Positions 43,186 to 53,582 of a stretch of DNA of 64,000 nt are shown piece after piece (positions within the stretch are counted from its first letter, which is position 1; every line of letters starts with the position of its first letter). The stretch lies in assembly GCA_024734495.1 (NCBI GenBank), contig JALMQS010000405.1, positions 124,001 to 188,000 of the forward strand. The letters are read 5' to 3'. The notes under the pieces are model-generated. The model was not told the DNA's origin, made no database searches, and worked only from the letters and a program-made list of their open reading frames with translations. Source of the stretch: Forficula auricularia (lineage: Eukaryota; Arthropoda; Insecta; Dermaptera; Forficulidae). A program made the translations under genes and the position numbers.

Positions 43186-44545
43186 GTGGGATAGGATGGA
43201 GTAAAAAACAATTTTTTTGGAATTTTGATATGCCTGACCTCTTAATAGTTGCCCATGAGGCTCAAAATTATTCTCTAAAAATTTTGATCCGAAATTCAAA
43301 TGTCTTGAGGTTGCAGAATTTAATCACGATCGCGTCAGTTGTCGTCTAGCTACAACAGCATAAGCATGTCGCATGTCAGCTCCGCTATCAGATTGCACCA
43401 AAGAGGAGTAACGAGAAGTGGTCAGAGGGTGTGAAAGGTGATGAAATTCACCGGAGACTTTTGTCACAATATGGGGAAAGTGATTTATCTCGTAAAAGCG
43501 TTTTTTTATGGATCGAAAAGTGGCCAAACGAGCGTAACACAAAAAGAGGGAGCTGGGGCGACCGTCAACTTTGAGACGCTTTGAGACCCTAGAACACTGG
43601 TAAGGCCAACTGCAATAGTGCTTGAAAAAATCTACAAAATTTAAAATACTGTAACAAAAATTAATTCGCCAGTTGTGACTCCGTCTCACAGTCGGTCAAC
43701 CAGATACAAACTTTTACTGTATGTACGATTGAAGAGTTAGTTAGCTATAAATAAAGTTAAGTTTGTGTGATCTAAAGCAGAAGGTCTTATTCACAAAAAA
43801 GGTGCTGAAATGTTAACAAGTTGGACAAGAAATGATAAAACCAAATACTCAGGTTGTAATTTAACAAGTTTAATTATTTTATTGGCAAATAATCAGATGT
43901 TGTTTCAGTCAACAACCTCAGGCATGAACGTTCGGGATAATTATGGCTAGAGGCATCATTTTTCCCAAATTAAATTTTTCTTCGCAGGAATATTACAGCT
44001 TGATTAATTGGGATGACGCTATCATTCATGAGCCCGCAGCCTCGACTGCTGTCCAAATCATCAAAACTGACTTCAAAATGAATATCACCAAGTTTCCTCG
44101 TCATTCACAGGCCGTTAAAAGACATATTAAACTAGTTATTAAAGCTTCAGCAACTGTTTGTACCCGAGAAATTAGAGATGGTTTTATTAAAATCCAAATT
44201 CAGTCCCGAAATTCGAGTCTAAAGAACAGTTCTTCAAGTAAATTGTGCAACCTCAAGACGACTTCTGAAAAATCCAAGATTTTGTTATATTGTTTGTTTG
44301 TTCATTTACAACTATTGTAATTTCAGGAGAAATAAAATTTGGAAAAAAATTAAAATCTTGCTTTTTCACTCCACCCTACTGTACAAAATATGGTTGAAAC
44401 TTTAAATAAAATGTGCAACCACAAGACATTTGAATTTTGGCTCAAAATTTTTGGAGAATAGTTTTAAGCCCCATAGGCAACTATTAAAAGGTCAGGCTTA
44501 TCAAAATTCAAAAATGTTTGTTTTTCACTCCACCCTAATGCTTAT
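43185..44545. mobile_element. TIR element with unknown ORF
   Basis: 43185-43320 ('gggataggatggagtaaaaa', 'cctgacctcttaatagttgc', 'caaatgtcttgaggttgca') is inverted at 44390-44545. It sits inside the Crypton intron. Confidence 0.6.
43943..44320 (+). CDS. ORF of unknown, probably transposon-borne, protein (C-terminal part)
   Basis: 125 codons. Conserved-looking stretch: YYSLINWDDAIIHEPAASTA, then KFPRHSQAVKRHIKLVIKAS, ATVCTREIRDGFIKIQIQSR. I recall a widespread arthropod and cnidarian ORF ending with a similar 'LINW...EPP...FPCHTQAVERCVKLVTEAS...RDGFI...SR' pattern; its function is not known to me. The ORF is inside an inverted-repeat element, ends close to AATAAA (about 44330) and probably lacks its 5' part. 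Two conserved Trp/His-containing blocks and several Lys/Arg are consistent with a nucleic-acid-binding or transposase role, but that is inference. Confidence 0.4.
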   Translation: MARGIIFPKLNFSSQEYYSLINWDDAIIHEPAASTAVQIIKTDFKMNITKFPRHSQAVKRHIKLVIKASATVCTREIRDGFIKIQIQSRNSSLKNSSSSKLCNLKTTSEKSKILLYCLFVHLQLL

Positions 44546-44704
44546 GTTTCCTACCCCTAGGAGTATATCCATACTTCCAGAGCCCCTCGGTAGGTGGTAA
44601 CCCCCCCCCCCAGAAATTTTTCCCTGGCTACGGCTTTGTTTCGACAAATATATTTTTTTCCTCCTGAAACGTTTGAGTATTAATCTCAAACATTCCTAGC
44701 ATTT

Positions 44705-44960
44705 TTAATTAGCAAAATAAAATAAACTGACGTGTTCTGATGTGGTCATCCACTTGATTTTACCATATACCTACCCTGGCCACTCTCTTATATTTAATAT
44801 TTAATGAAATTAGTTATAATCATGTAAGGGGGGGGGGAGAGAGTTTTTAAATTGTTAGACTTCTAAGGGCCCACTGATTATGTATACAAAATTTGGTTGA
44901 GTTTCCTCAAATGACCAAGATTTTTATTTTATAACCCCCCCTTCCTAATTTTGGCGACAG
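44705..44960 (+). repeat. Rep-D plus one Rep-B unit
   Basis: 'actgacgtgttctgatgtgg', 'ttataatcatgtaaggggg', then a unit ending in a C run at 44935. Confidence 0.8.
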
Positions 44961-45003
44961 AAAAAAAAAGATTTTCATTATTATAGATTCATTTTATAGT
45001 ATA

Positions 45004-45440
45004 CTAGCTGCAAGGCCCGCCTACGGCGGCCCTCTTGCTATCCAGGGGCCACACCCTCTGGACCCCCATCGCACGAATACCGCCCTCACACTCCACTCCC
45101 ACCCACCACACCCCCCGAAACCCACCCAGCACTCCAACCCTCCGCACCATGCACCCGTGCCCAACACTCGCCCCCATACCACCACCCCAACACTCCACCC
45201 TGCACCTCCACCCCCACCCCCGCACCCGTGTCCAAACCCCGCCCCCAAACCACCACTCCATCCTGCACCCACCACCTCGGACCCACTCCCCCCGTACCAC
45301 CCCACTACTCTACTGGACCCTCACCTGAACCCACCACTCCACCAACCCTGCACTCCCCCTATTCCGCCTTACTCCCTCACTCCAACCCGATTCCACCCCG
45401 CGCACCCGATGCCCTAACCCACCCCCACCCCCCGCACCCA
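45004..45440 (-). mobile_element. Helitron-like 3' end followed by C-rich block
   Basis: The minus strand ends in a GGCCGCC/GGCGGGCC hairpin, 'ttgcag' and CTAG beside an AT target. It is preceded by ~390 bp of C-rich, imperfectly repetitive sequence ('cccacccagcactccaaccc', 'caccatgcacccgtgccca'). The same ordered block is at 60623-60945. Frames in the C-rich part are compositional artefacts. Confidence 0.5.
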
Positions 45441-46060
45441 GTTTTTGCATTTCTAGCCTTCTAGTGACCCATAGATTATGTATACTAAATTTGGTTGAGT
45501 TTGGTCCAAGAGCAAGAATTTTCATTTTTTGACCCCCCCCCCCCCCCCATTTTGGGTGGTTAGTTTTTGCATTTCTAGCACTCTAGAGGCCCACAGATTA
45601 TGTATACAAAATTTGGTTGAGTGTGCTCCAAGGGCAAGGATTTACATATTTTTCACCCCCCCCCCCTTTTTTTTTGGGTGGTTTTTTTGGGGGGAATTTT
45701 TTTAAACAAAAGTTATCATAAATCACATCCCTATAATTTTACTCATTTTAAAATTTGCCGTAAAGTTAATAGTTTAGGAGTTATTTGATAATTTTCATTC
45801 ATGGCCCCCCCCCACCCCCAAACCCCTTTTGGGGTTAAAATATCAAAACGTTATAATAGCTAAAAACGTAAGTTAGAAGACATCTGATGTAAATATGAAA
45901 TTTCATATTAATCCCAGCCGTTTTGACGTGAATCGTGAGCAACTTTTCGCGGAAACCACTGAAACAGACAGACAGACAGACAGAAATTTTGTTGAGGGTG
46001 TTTTCGTTCATAACTTTGCTTGAAACGTGTGCAACCAAAATTTGGCGTGATTTGGACCAA
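45440..46060 (+). repeat. Rep-B units (2-3) with extension
   Basis: Units at 45440 and 45560 with long C runs, then the extension with 'ccccttttggggttaaaata', 'cagccgttttgacgtgaatc', (CAGA)n at 45965-45983 and 'ataactttgcttgaaacgtg'. Confidence 0.8.
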
Positions 46061-46119
46061 TTCATCCAGAAGACTTTGAGATACACTCTAGGAATACGTC
46101 ACAGAACATTGTCGCAAAA

Positions 46120-46536
46120 TTATTAAATTATTAATTATTATTAAATTATTTATTTAATAATTAAATATATGATTATTATTATTTGATAATTAAGTTGAAT
46201 GATTATTAAAAATAATTATTAAGATTTTTTCTTTGATGAGATCTAATTAATTTAATATTTTTTTATTTGATGTCTTATAAAAAAATAGTTCTAATAACAG
46301 TAGTTCAATTTTTTTTGTAGATTCAGAATATGTACAGAAACACTATACCTAGCTTTCTATTTAAAAAACAGAAAACTTGACCTCGAAATACCCTTGAAAG
46401 CTTGTTCTAGGTCGACAAACAATAGCGTAGTTTAATTTCCACCCTGATATAAATAAACTTTTATTTGAAACTTTTTTTCATATAATGCACTGTTTTTGAG
46501 TTATAAGACTGTCTCAAGATAAAAAACCTCACCCGG
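46120..46536 (+). mobile_element. Rep-E right end, solo
   Basis: Same order as 41180-41614 and ends ACCTCACCCGG followed by TA. Just upstream (46040-46110) a decayed piece similar to the end of the Rep-E transposase remnant is visible ('attcatccagaagac'). Confidence 0.75.
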
Positions 46537-46559
46537 TATATAATATTTAATAAAATCAT

Positions 46560-47380
46560 TTAGAGCAGCTATTCTTAACAGGGGGGCAGTGGAAAGTATA
46601 TAGGGGAGGGGGCAGCAAAAATATTATAATTTTTAAGTTTTTATATTTTTACAAATAAAAAAAAAAAAATATATGTTACTAGTCTTTATAATAAGACTAA
46701 AGTGCAAAAACTAACCAAAGCTATTCAATATTTGGTTGGAAGGTTTTGGTCCAAGGGCCTAGATTTTCATTTTTTGACCCGCCTCCCCCCCCCCCCCCCC
46801 GCAATTTTTTTTGTTCCAAAAAATATAATAATATTTTCGTTATTATAAGTTCATTTCATAGTATATATCATTTTTCTTGTTTAAAAATATTATTGTTTTA
46901 ATTTTTAACCCCTTTTATTTCCTCCTTCTTCAGGGTTTTGAAAGGTCAATAACTGAGTGAGCGAGCAGCTTCGCGAGGCTGCCTCGGGCGTTTTTGCCCC
47001 AGAACCATCCTGAGTGAACGCAGGAAACGACCCGAGCTTTCACAAAAACCGACAACCGGTGGATCGGGCCTAGGCAGCCTCAGACGAGGCAACGGGCACT
47101 TTTGCCTTGGGCGAGCCTCGTACTGACCGACCAGGCATTTGCCTCAAGGAGCTGGCCTCGCAAAGAAAACCCTCAGTCAGTATCCGGCTATCGAAGGAAA
47201 TACAATCTGACATTCCCACTCTCTCAATGGCAGTAACAGTATTTCATTCTCAGCAGAATAGTAAGTACACTTTTTCCCTACCCCCTCTTCCTCGAAACAA
47301 ATATGAGCTGCCCCCCCCCCCCTAGGTGAAATTCTGGGCACGCCCTTGCCCTGTATGGTAAAATAAAAAACCTGACTGAC
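46560..47380. other. Rep-B scrap and GC-rich unique segment
   Basis: Rep-B-like unit with a C run at 46786-46800. 46940-47270 is GC-richer, with 'gaggctgcctcgggcgtttt' loosely repeated near 47090 ('gaggcaacgggcacttttgcc'). No coding assignment. Confidence 0.4.
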
Positions 47381-47383
47381 TGA

Positions 47384-47541
47384 GGGCTGGTTGTATGTCG
47401 CAAAGTAAATGCTTTTTTACCACTAACCAAGGTAGATGGACTGAATGTGCCTGTCATCTGATTGGCCATCCCAGTGGCTCCATTTACCATCTACCTTGGT
47501 TAGTGGTAAAAAGCATTTACTTTGTGACATACAACCGGGCC
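47384..47541. mobile_element. MITE-H copy 1, palindromic
   Basis: GGGCTGGTTGTATGTCGCAA to TTGTGACATACAACCGGGCC, with arms continuing through 'ttaccactaaccaaggtaga'. Confidence 0.85.
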
Positions 47542-47544
47542 TAA

Positions 47545-47737
47545 GGGCCGGCTGTATGTCGGTTGGTGCGCTCTTTATAAACGTTGACAAAAGGATAAAA
47601 GGCTGGGATGACCAACTCCGATGAGGGTGCCTGCCAATCAGATGACAGGCACTTTCATCTGATTGGCCATCCCAGCCTTTTACCCTTTGTCGGCGTTTAA
47701 AAAGAGTTTACCAACCGACATGCTAAACGGCTGGCCC
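47545..47737. mobile_element. MITE-H relative, palindromic
   Basis: GGGCCGGCTGTATGTCGGTT to the inverse ending CGGCTGGCCC; inner arms 'aaaaggctgggatgacca' and 'tggccatcccagcctttt' pair. Confidence 0.8.
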
Positions 47738-47896
47738 TAACACAGGGTAGATGGTAAATGGAGGGACTGGGATGGCCAATCAGATGCCAAGAACTTTCAG
47801 TGCCTGTCATCTGATTGGCCATCCCAGTCCCTCCATTTACCATCTACCCTGGGTTAGTGGTAAAAAAGCATTTACTTTGCGACATACAACCGGTCC
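47738..47896. mobile_element. MITE-H copy 3, left end truncated
   Basis: The inner hairpin (ggtagatggtaaatggaggg pairs with ccctccatttaccatctacc) is complete, and the right end GACATACAACCGGTCC is present, but the matching left end is missing. Confidence 0.75.
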
Positions 47897-48096
47897 TTAG
47901 AGTGTGAACCTGCTAAATCCATTTTTTATCATATATGACAGTACCTGGCCACCGAGCAATGATCGGTAACTTTTTGCTTCAAGTTAAAAGCTATATATAT
48001 AGTACACGCCCCCTGGACCCTCCCCGAACCCCACACTCACACACCGGCCGCCACCTACACCATTCCTATAATGTAGGATAATTATAATGTAGTAAT

Positions 48097-48196
48097 GACA
48101 GTGCCTGGCATCTGATTGGCCATCCCAGTCCCTCCATTTACCATCTACCCTGTGTTAGTGGTAAAAAGCATTTACTTTGCGACATACAACCGGCCC
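48097..48196 (+). mobile_element. MITE-H right half
   Basis: 'cctggcatctgattggccat' to 'gacatacaaccggccct'. Half element only. 47950-48065 before it contains U6-flank-like and C-rich Helitron-like scraps ('aactttttgcttcaagttaa', 'cgccccctggaccctcccc'). Confidence 0.75.
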
Positions 48197-48373
48197 TGAG
48201 CGAACCGAGTAAAACTGATTAAATTGTAGTATTTTTAATTTTAGGACTTTCGGTTGCAAAAAATCGAATTGTTATTGAGAAGGTATATTGAATTGTGTTA
48301 CGTGCTTGCGTTACTCCATGGTAGGGTCAGACATTGTGAGCGTTCCCTGCTATTAACTAATTAATAGACTTAC

Positions 48374-48769
48374 TTTCATGGCAAGATATTTCTCATCGGG
48401 GGCGTCATTGATAAATCGATACACATCCTCCGGATCCAATGTTTTCGATTTGGATGTCCCATAACCATCCGATGATAATCTCTTTAATACTAATTTAAGT
48501 TTCGGATATTTGGTTATGTCCAAATTCTGTTGCGTTTTCAATATTGTACGTAACATTGAATAGATTGTCCAAAGTTTGTTACTATGACCGCCGAGAAATT
48601 CGAAATAATCTATTAGATTATTTTCACTAATAGTTTCTATATTATTTTGCGTGCACCAATCGAAAAATCGTTTATATTCTTTGTCATTTATTGATTTTTC
48701 AGACAACAATCGATTGGTTGTTATGCCTGCAATTACTCTCAGTTTTAATGGTTGTTGTTGTTCTTCCAT
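48374..48769 (-). CDS. Crypton-like tyrosine recombinase, exon 1 (N-terminal domain)
   Basis: 132 codons from ATG 48769: MEEQQQPLKLRVIAGITTNR, later YKRFFDWCTQNNIETISENN, LIDYFEFLGGHSNKLWTIYS, MLRTILKTQQNLDI, then TLDPEDVYRFINDAPDEKYL. This is a SAM-like core-binding domain of tyrosine recombinases, which grips the DNA before the catalytic domain cuts. The exon ends AAA at 48374 followed by GTAAGT, a consensus donor. Without splicing the frame stops five codons later. Exon 2 at 42963 begins in the same phase and continues the expected protein order. The intron would be 42964-48373 and contains a transposon ORF, Rep-B/E copies and MITEs. Confidence 0.7.
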
Positions 48770-48914
48770 TATTATTTAGAAATAGAAAAATAAATTTATA
48801 AATTTAGTAATAACAATTAAAATTGCCTGTCAAATAAGTGAAAGAAACGAAAATTTCATGGCTACCAACCACGCACAATAATTTAACAATGAACAATAAT
48901 AACTTTTAAATAAA

Positions 48915-49125
48915 CATATATACGGCCGAGAAATTCGAAATAATCTATTAGATTTTTTTCAGTAATTTTTTATATTATTTTGCTTGCACCAATCGAAAAA
49001 TCCTTTTTTATTCTTTATTGTCATTTATTGATTTTTCAGACAACAATCGATTGGTTGCTTGGGCTGGATTTTCTCTTAGTTTTAATGGCTGTTGTTGTTG
49101 TTGCTGTTGTTCTTCCATTATTATT
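48915..49125 (-). pseudogene. Tandem duplicate of Crypton exon 1, 5' part
   Basis: The minus strand begins ATGGAAGAACAACAGCAACA with a longer Gln run, continues with TNRLLSEKSIND and is then frameshifted. The unit of about 330 bp, including the upstream 'aatgcctgtcaaataagtga', is repeated (48590-48905 and 48922-49255). Confidence 0.75.
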
Positions 49126-49269
49126 TAGAAATAGATAAATAAATTTATAAATATAGTAATAACAAACAAAAATGCCTGTCAAATAAGTGAAAGAAACGAA
49201 AGTTTCATGGCTACCAGCCACGAACAATAATTTAACAATGAACAATAATAATTGATTAAAAAAATTAAA

Positions 49270-49440
49270 TGCTACAAAAAAATTAAAAAAAAAATAAATA
49301 AAATAAAATGCACTAAAAGGTATAAAATTTGATAATAAAATTCAATTCATAAATAGAGAAATTATCTCGAAACGTTGGCGGGTTTAAATGAACGTTTTAA
49401 GATTGTTTTTTTTTATAAAAGATTTTATGACACAGACAAA
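49270..49440 (-). repeat. Rep-P fragment
   Basis: 'ataaaatgcactaaaaggta' and 'gaaattatctcgaaacgttg' match 29660-29930 in the inverse sense. Confidence 0.6.
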
Positions 49441-49755
49441 AGCGAAGGTCTGAGTGATGTTATGTTTTCTCACCGCCAGGTTCGCTGTCATCAGTGTTCC
49501 CCCACCAGTGGCGCACCATTACTCCTTGTCGCGATGAACTAATGAATGTCAACTTGGCGCTAAATCTATTATAATAAAAGAGAGCGGGAATTAAAATCGC
49601 TCATTTGAAAATATATAGTTCATATAAAAGGAGTCTCATTAAACATACTTTTTCAATTGACACTGTTTTTATACAGCAATACTTTTGGCTGAACCGAAAA
49701 TCAGATGCCTTCACTGAAATACAAGAGTCCAAGTTGCTTTTTTCACTATAATTTT
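49441..49755. other. No gene recognised
   Basis: Mixed composition, no frame with recognisable content. Confidence 0.4.
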
Positions 49756-50265
49756 TTTTCCGTTCGGTTTTTAATGTATGTTTGATTGGGAAAAATGGGA
49801 GCCCCAAACACACCCCGCCCGACGATTGGCGGTTCGGTTTTCAATGTGTGTTTGATTAGAAAAAATGGGAGTCCAAAACACACTCCGTCCGGACTTAACA
49901 TTCGAGGTTCGGTTAATATATATTCAGTTCGGCGTCAACCGAACCGTCTAAAAACCAGCCCGAAAAGGAGCTATACGAACCCAACCGAGCCGAACTGAAT
50001 ATATATTAACCGAACCGGAGTCGTTTGCACATATATCGGTTCTATTACGTGGTTTGATTTAATAAAAATATTATAAATAATATTAATAATATTTATTATA
50101 TGACGCTAACCGAACCGTCTAAATGCCAGCCCGAAGAGGAGCTATACGAACCCAACCGAGCCGAACTGAATATATATTAACCGAACTGGAGTCGTTTGCA
50201 CATATTCGGTTCTATTACGTGGTTTGATTTAATAAAAATATTGTAAATAATATTAATAATATTTA
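49756..50265. mobile_element. Second copy of the satellite-hairpin element (short form)
   Basis: Two 72-bp units (49756-49890) followed by the same hairpin as at 15355-15500 ('ttcggttaatatatattcag', 'ggagctatacgaacccaacc'). The hairpin's right half plus an AT-rich spacer is then duplicated in tandem (period about 170 bp: 'aaccgaaccgtctaaa' at 49937 and 50107). Confidence 0.8.
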
Positions 50266-50770
50266 TTATATTATTATAATATTAATAATTACATTATTAT
50301 TGATCTACTGCACTTTTTATTAAAAACCAATAATTATATTTTTAAATCCCCCTCGTTGAGTGCTGCTCCCTGGGGCAGTCAAATAACTAAGATAGGGAGT
50401 AAGGAGTTGGCAGGGTGTGGGAACCGTTTTGGCAACGGAATTGGCGCTTGAAAAAACAGACCTTCAGCTTTGCTTTTACCGATTTTATTTATTATAATTT
50501 CGATTATTACGGGAACAATCGGGAACTACACCGAGGCCCGAGGAGCTTAGGAGGAGCAGCTGGGCTAGAAAAGCAGGAGTGGGGGTGTCTCCAGTCAGGA
50601 CAGGCGTCGCAAGATGGTAGCTGGAGGGACAGTGGTCTCAGGTGCTTTCTCAGCTGGCACCCTCCTACTCCTAGGACAGGCATTTCACCCTCCAGCCGCC
50701 AGCTCGCGACGCTGGCGGCTGGTGACGTCATGTGGAGACACTTTCTCGAGCTAGCCTTCCCTCCCTACCT
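50266..50770. other. AT-rich then GC-rich segment of unknown nature
   Basis: 50400-50760 is GC-rich with 'ccgccagctcgcgacgctgg' and similar words. Frames on both strands (about 120 and 74 codons) have no recognisable motif and low-complexity composition. It could be LTR or promoter sequence of an unrecognised element. Confidence 0.35.
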
Positions 50771-51092
50771 CCCTGACTGAACCCAATGCAAAAAAAAATC
50801 ATCAGAACTTTACCAAATTAATAGAGGACCACCTCTAAGGTAGCCCCTTTCCAATAAAAAACAATCATTGAAATCGGTCGATGAATAAAGAAGTTATGCG
50901 TGAATATATATAACAAAAAAGGTCCAATACCAATGAAAAAAAAACGGGACCAATCCAGAACTTGACTGAACCCAATGCAAAAAAAAAATCATCGAAATCG
51001 GTCTACATGGTAAAGAGAAATAAATGTTCAAAAACAGACATTCCGTTGAATTGATAACCTCCTCCTTTTTTCGAAGTCGGTTAATAAACATA
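50771..51092 (-). repeat. Rep-P copy
   Basis: The minus strand starts 'aaccgacttcgaaaaaagga' and runs through 'ccgatttcgatgatttttt' and 'cgcataacttctttattcat', with 'actgaacccaatgcaaaaaa' present twice. Confidence 0.75.
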
Positions 51093-51329
51093 TATATGGG
51101 GCATTCCACGGAAAATCAGACGGTTTTGAAAAATTTTAATTTTTGATTTCCTTCATTTTTTGACACTTTTTAGTATCCATCAAAAAACTCTTCCTGATAA
51201 ATTTTGAAATTTTTTTGATCACCGGTTTAAAGAATATCGAATTTCGGTTTTTGATCATAAATTCTTCAAAAAATAGTGCAAATACAAAAAACAAATTGGA
51301 ATTTTTGTTGTTTTTTTTTTATCAAAAAA

Positions 51330-51925
51330 GTAGTTCCAAGTAAACAAAATTTACTAGAGAATGAGACAAAAATCAAGTTTCTAGGATGAGTGTTTTTCAT
51401 TTTATGATGGAAAAACTTTGATTTTTTATTAAACTTCAATCTCATGTTACCATTATCCAATTAAGATAAAACTTTGTTTAAATTGTAGCAAATTTAATCT
51501 AGTTTATAAATGTATAGATTGGTCTTTGTAGAAAACGTGCTCCTTCATGGTCAAAATGGGAAAAAATCGAAAAAAGTACGAGTTTTAGGGATATTCAAAA
51601 GTGACCCCGGGGGCTTTTTTGACAGACGCTAGTACCGGTTTTATTTAACCCAAATATATGAAATTTTTATCATTTCACGCGTCATTTAAAGACCTTTAAT
51701 TTATCTAATGAATATCTTTTTGATTTGATAAACCGTTTTAGAGTTATTCAAGAAAAACTGAAAAAACTCCGAAATTTTCTCATTTTGAGGCCCGTAGAAA
51801 AATTTTCACAACACAGATTTGGGGAAAAACTTAGGGTAGTAATATTGAAGTACCAATACCAAGGTATTCCTAAAAATCTTTGAAATTTGGAATGTTTATG
51901 CCATTTTTTCACGTAATTTGCCATT
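51330..51925 (+). repeat. Rep-A, fullest copy
   Basis: Reads 'aagtttctaggatgagtg', 'ttaccattatccaattaaga', 'gctccttcatggtcaaaatg', 'tagagttattcaagaaaaac', 'ctcattttgaggcccgtag' to 'catttttttcacgtaatttg'. It lies directly upstream of the U6 promoter region here, but downstream of U6 in copies a and b. Confidence 0.8.
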
Positions 51926-52239
51926 TAAATTCGGTTGCAAAGGTGATACAACTACCGCCCCTGACGGACTTATCTCAAAACTATTCAGTCCAGAACTTTT
52001 TTTTTAATAATGTCCAATTTTTAGACAACTAAATTGGTTGATAAAAATTTATATTAATTAAATTAAATATTTTATTAAACGTCAACGATTGTAAATTTTT
52101 AATGCAATATTTTAAATAAAAAATATTGTTAATTAGTTTTATAAATTATTATTTATATACTTGCAAACCTTGGTGAAAATGCTATTGACAATTTAAATTT
52201 GAGTTTGTATATAAGAATTTGAAAACCCTACTATTATTT
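51926..52239 (+). promoter_or_regulatory. U6 upstream region, copy c
   Basis: TATA-like 'tatataag' at 52208-52215, i.e. about -32 to -25 from the U6 start, the position of the TATA box in Pol III U6 promoters. 'ttgcaaaccttggtgaaaat' (52160-52180, about -79 to -60) is identical in all three copies that keep this region and is the candidate proximal sequence element. Confidence 0.6.
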
Positions 52240-52256
52240 GTACTCGCTTCGGCGGT

Positions 52257-52296
<40 letters not shown>

Positions 52297-52349
52297 GGCC
52301 CCTGCGCAAGGATGACACGCAAAATCGTGAAGCGTTCCACATTTTTTTT
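52240..52349 (+). ncRNA. U6 snRNA copy c, complete
   Basis: Full-length U6: 5' stem-loop GTACTCGCTTCGGCGGTAC, ACTAAAATTGGAACGATACA, ACAGAGA box, AGCATGGCCCCTGCGCAAGG, GATGACACGCAAAATCG, and GCGTTCCACATTTTT with a long T terminator. It matches the insect U6 consensus as I remember it, except for changes in the 5' stem that keep it paired. U6 pairs with U4 and U2 and forms the spliceosome's catalytic core. This is the only copy in the window without a visible defect and with the upstream region, so it could be functional. Confidence 0.9.
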
Positions 52350-52582
52350 TATTTTTTTACTGAATATTTTAAGATTTTTGATTTTTTAATAACTATGAGT
52401 ACCTGGAGCCATCGAGCGATGCTCGGCAACTTTTTGCTTCAGTTAAAACTTATATGTTAGTATTATTTTTAATTTAAAATTCTGATAAAAACCACCCCGT
52501 GACTGAGCCCCACCCACCCCCACACCCAGTTTTTGCATTTCTAGCCTTCTAGTGGCCCACAGATTATGAATATATGAGTATA

Positions 52583-53582
52583 CAAGCTGCGTCAGGCGTG
52601 CCTCCGGCACGCCATCTGCACCTTGGCCCTCCGGGCAGGTGGCCCTGGCGGGCAGCGTCTCGAGACGGCCAAAAGTTTGTTTGCAATATAATTTTGTTCA
52701 ACTGTATTTTAATTAAATATACTCGTATTTTATTAATTAAAAATCAGCTTCAAGAAATAATCTAACACATTGCGAAAGCAAAATAAAAAATTCTGAGTGT
52801 GTCAAGCTTACGCACGACGGAAGTGAAACTTCTAGTATTCCTCTCTCTCTTTTCATTTCATTCTCTCTTTTTTTCTCTCTTACGTTAGTTTGAAGATTAT
52901 AGGTTAAATAATTCAACGACGAAGCATAGATTTACTCTTTCTAATATTTTCTTATACATGAATGAATTTTGATTTATGTACAGTTCCAAAATTCTTTTTA
53001 ATGTTACATACAGCATTTTCATTTGTTTGAATGTTCAATAATAATTTTAGTGTTGAATGTGCTGTTTTTCCTCCGTCTAATAAAGTGGCAGCAATTCCAG
53101 ATGATGTCATTTGTGCCAATATGAGCGAAATTAAAAATGTTTCCCTGTTCCACCTGGTGCATCAAAAAAAGAAACCATCTTCTTGAGCAGCGACTGCATG
53201 CATAATTTTGTTCTGGTAACAATTTTGGTTCATTTGCTTGAACATATGCATTTAAACCATCAACATTGTACGATTGTTCACGTTGCATATCGCGATTGAA
53301 CGAATCACTTGCCTGGCCGATTAACTGATACGCATTTTTTTTTTTTTTTTTTTTGTTGTTATCCCTAATTTAATTAGTGGTTGATTCGAAATGATCATGC
53401 ATAAATCTTCCGACTTAATCAAAGATTCATTATATATTTCTGGCGAAAATTTATATCTGGATCTCCTCGAATTCTACGTAGAGCATGTAATACATCTTCA
53501 CTCATTGAAGCCTTATATTTTCCACCAATTTAGCCGGGTTAGTTGGAAAACACGTTGTCAATAAAATGGCAAACAAACATCG
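52583..53582 (-). pseudogene. Helitron remnant with Pif1-like helicase, copy 1
   Basis: The minus strand reads MQREQSYNVDGLNAYVQANE (53288), PKLLPEQNYA, and then in another frame the Walker A DAPGGTG (53143-53163), NDIIWN and onward; this is the Pif1-type helicase of Helitrons ('FLDAPGGTGKTFL' normally). Several frameshifts; the Lys after GGTG is lost. The 3' end is at 52583, with a perfect GGCGTGCC/GGCACGCC hairpin, 'tgacgcag' and CTTG (normally CTRR) beside TA. It is cut at 53582 by the RT element. The Rep protein part is not seen. Confidence 0.65.

Noticed and set aside
43324..43689. 121-codon minus frame in the inverted-repeat element
   Set aside because: No recognisable motif. It may be part of the element, but I could not support a protein.
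45004..45464. Pro/His-rich and Gly/Trp-rich frames in the C-rich block
   Set aside because: Pure composition effect. Frames open on both strands at the same place and have no start context or motif.
50415..50780. 121-codon frame in the GC-rich segment
   Set aside because: Biased composition and an overlapping frame on the other strand; no homology recognised.
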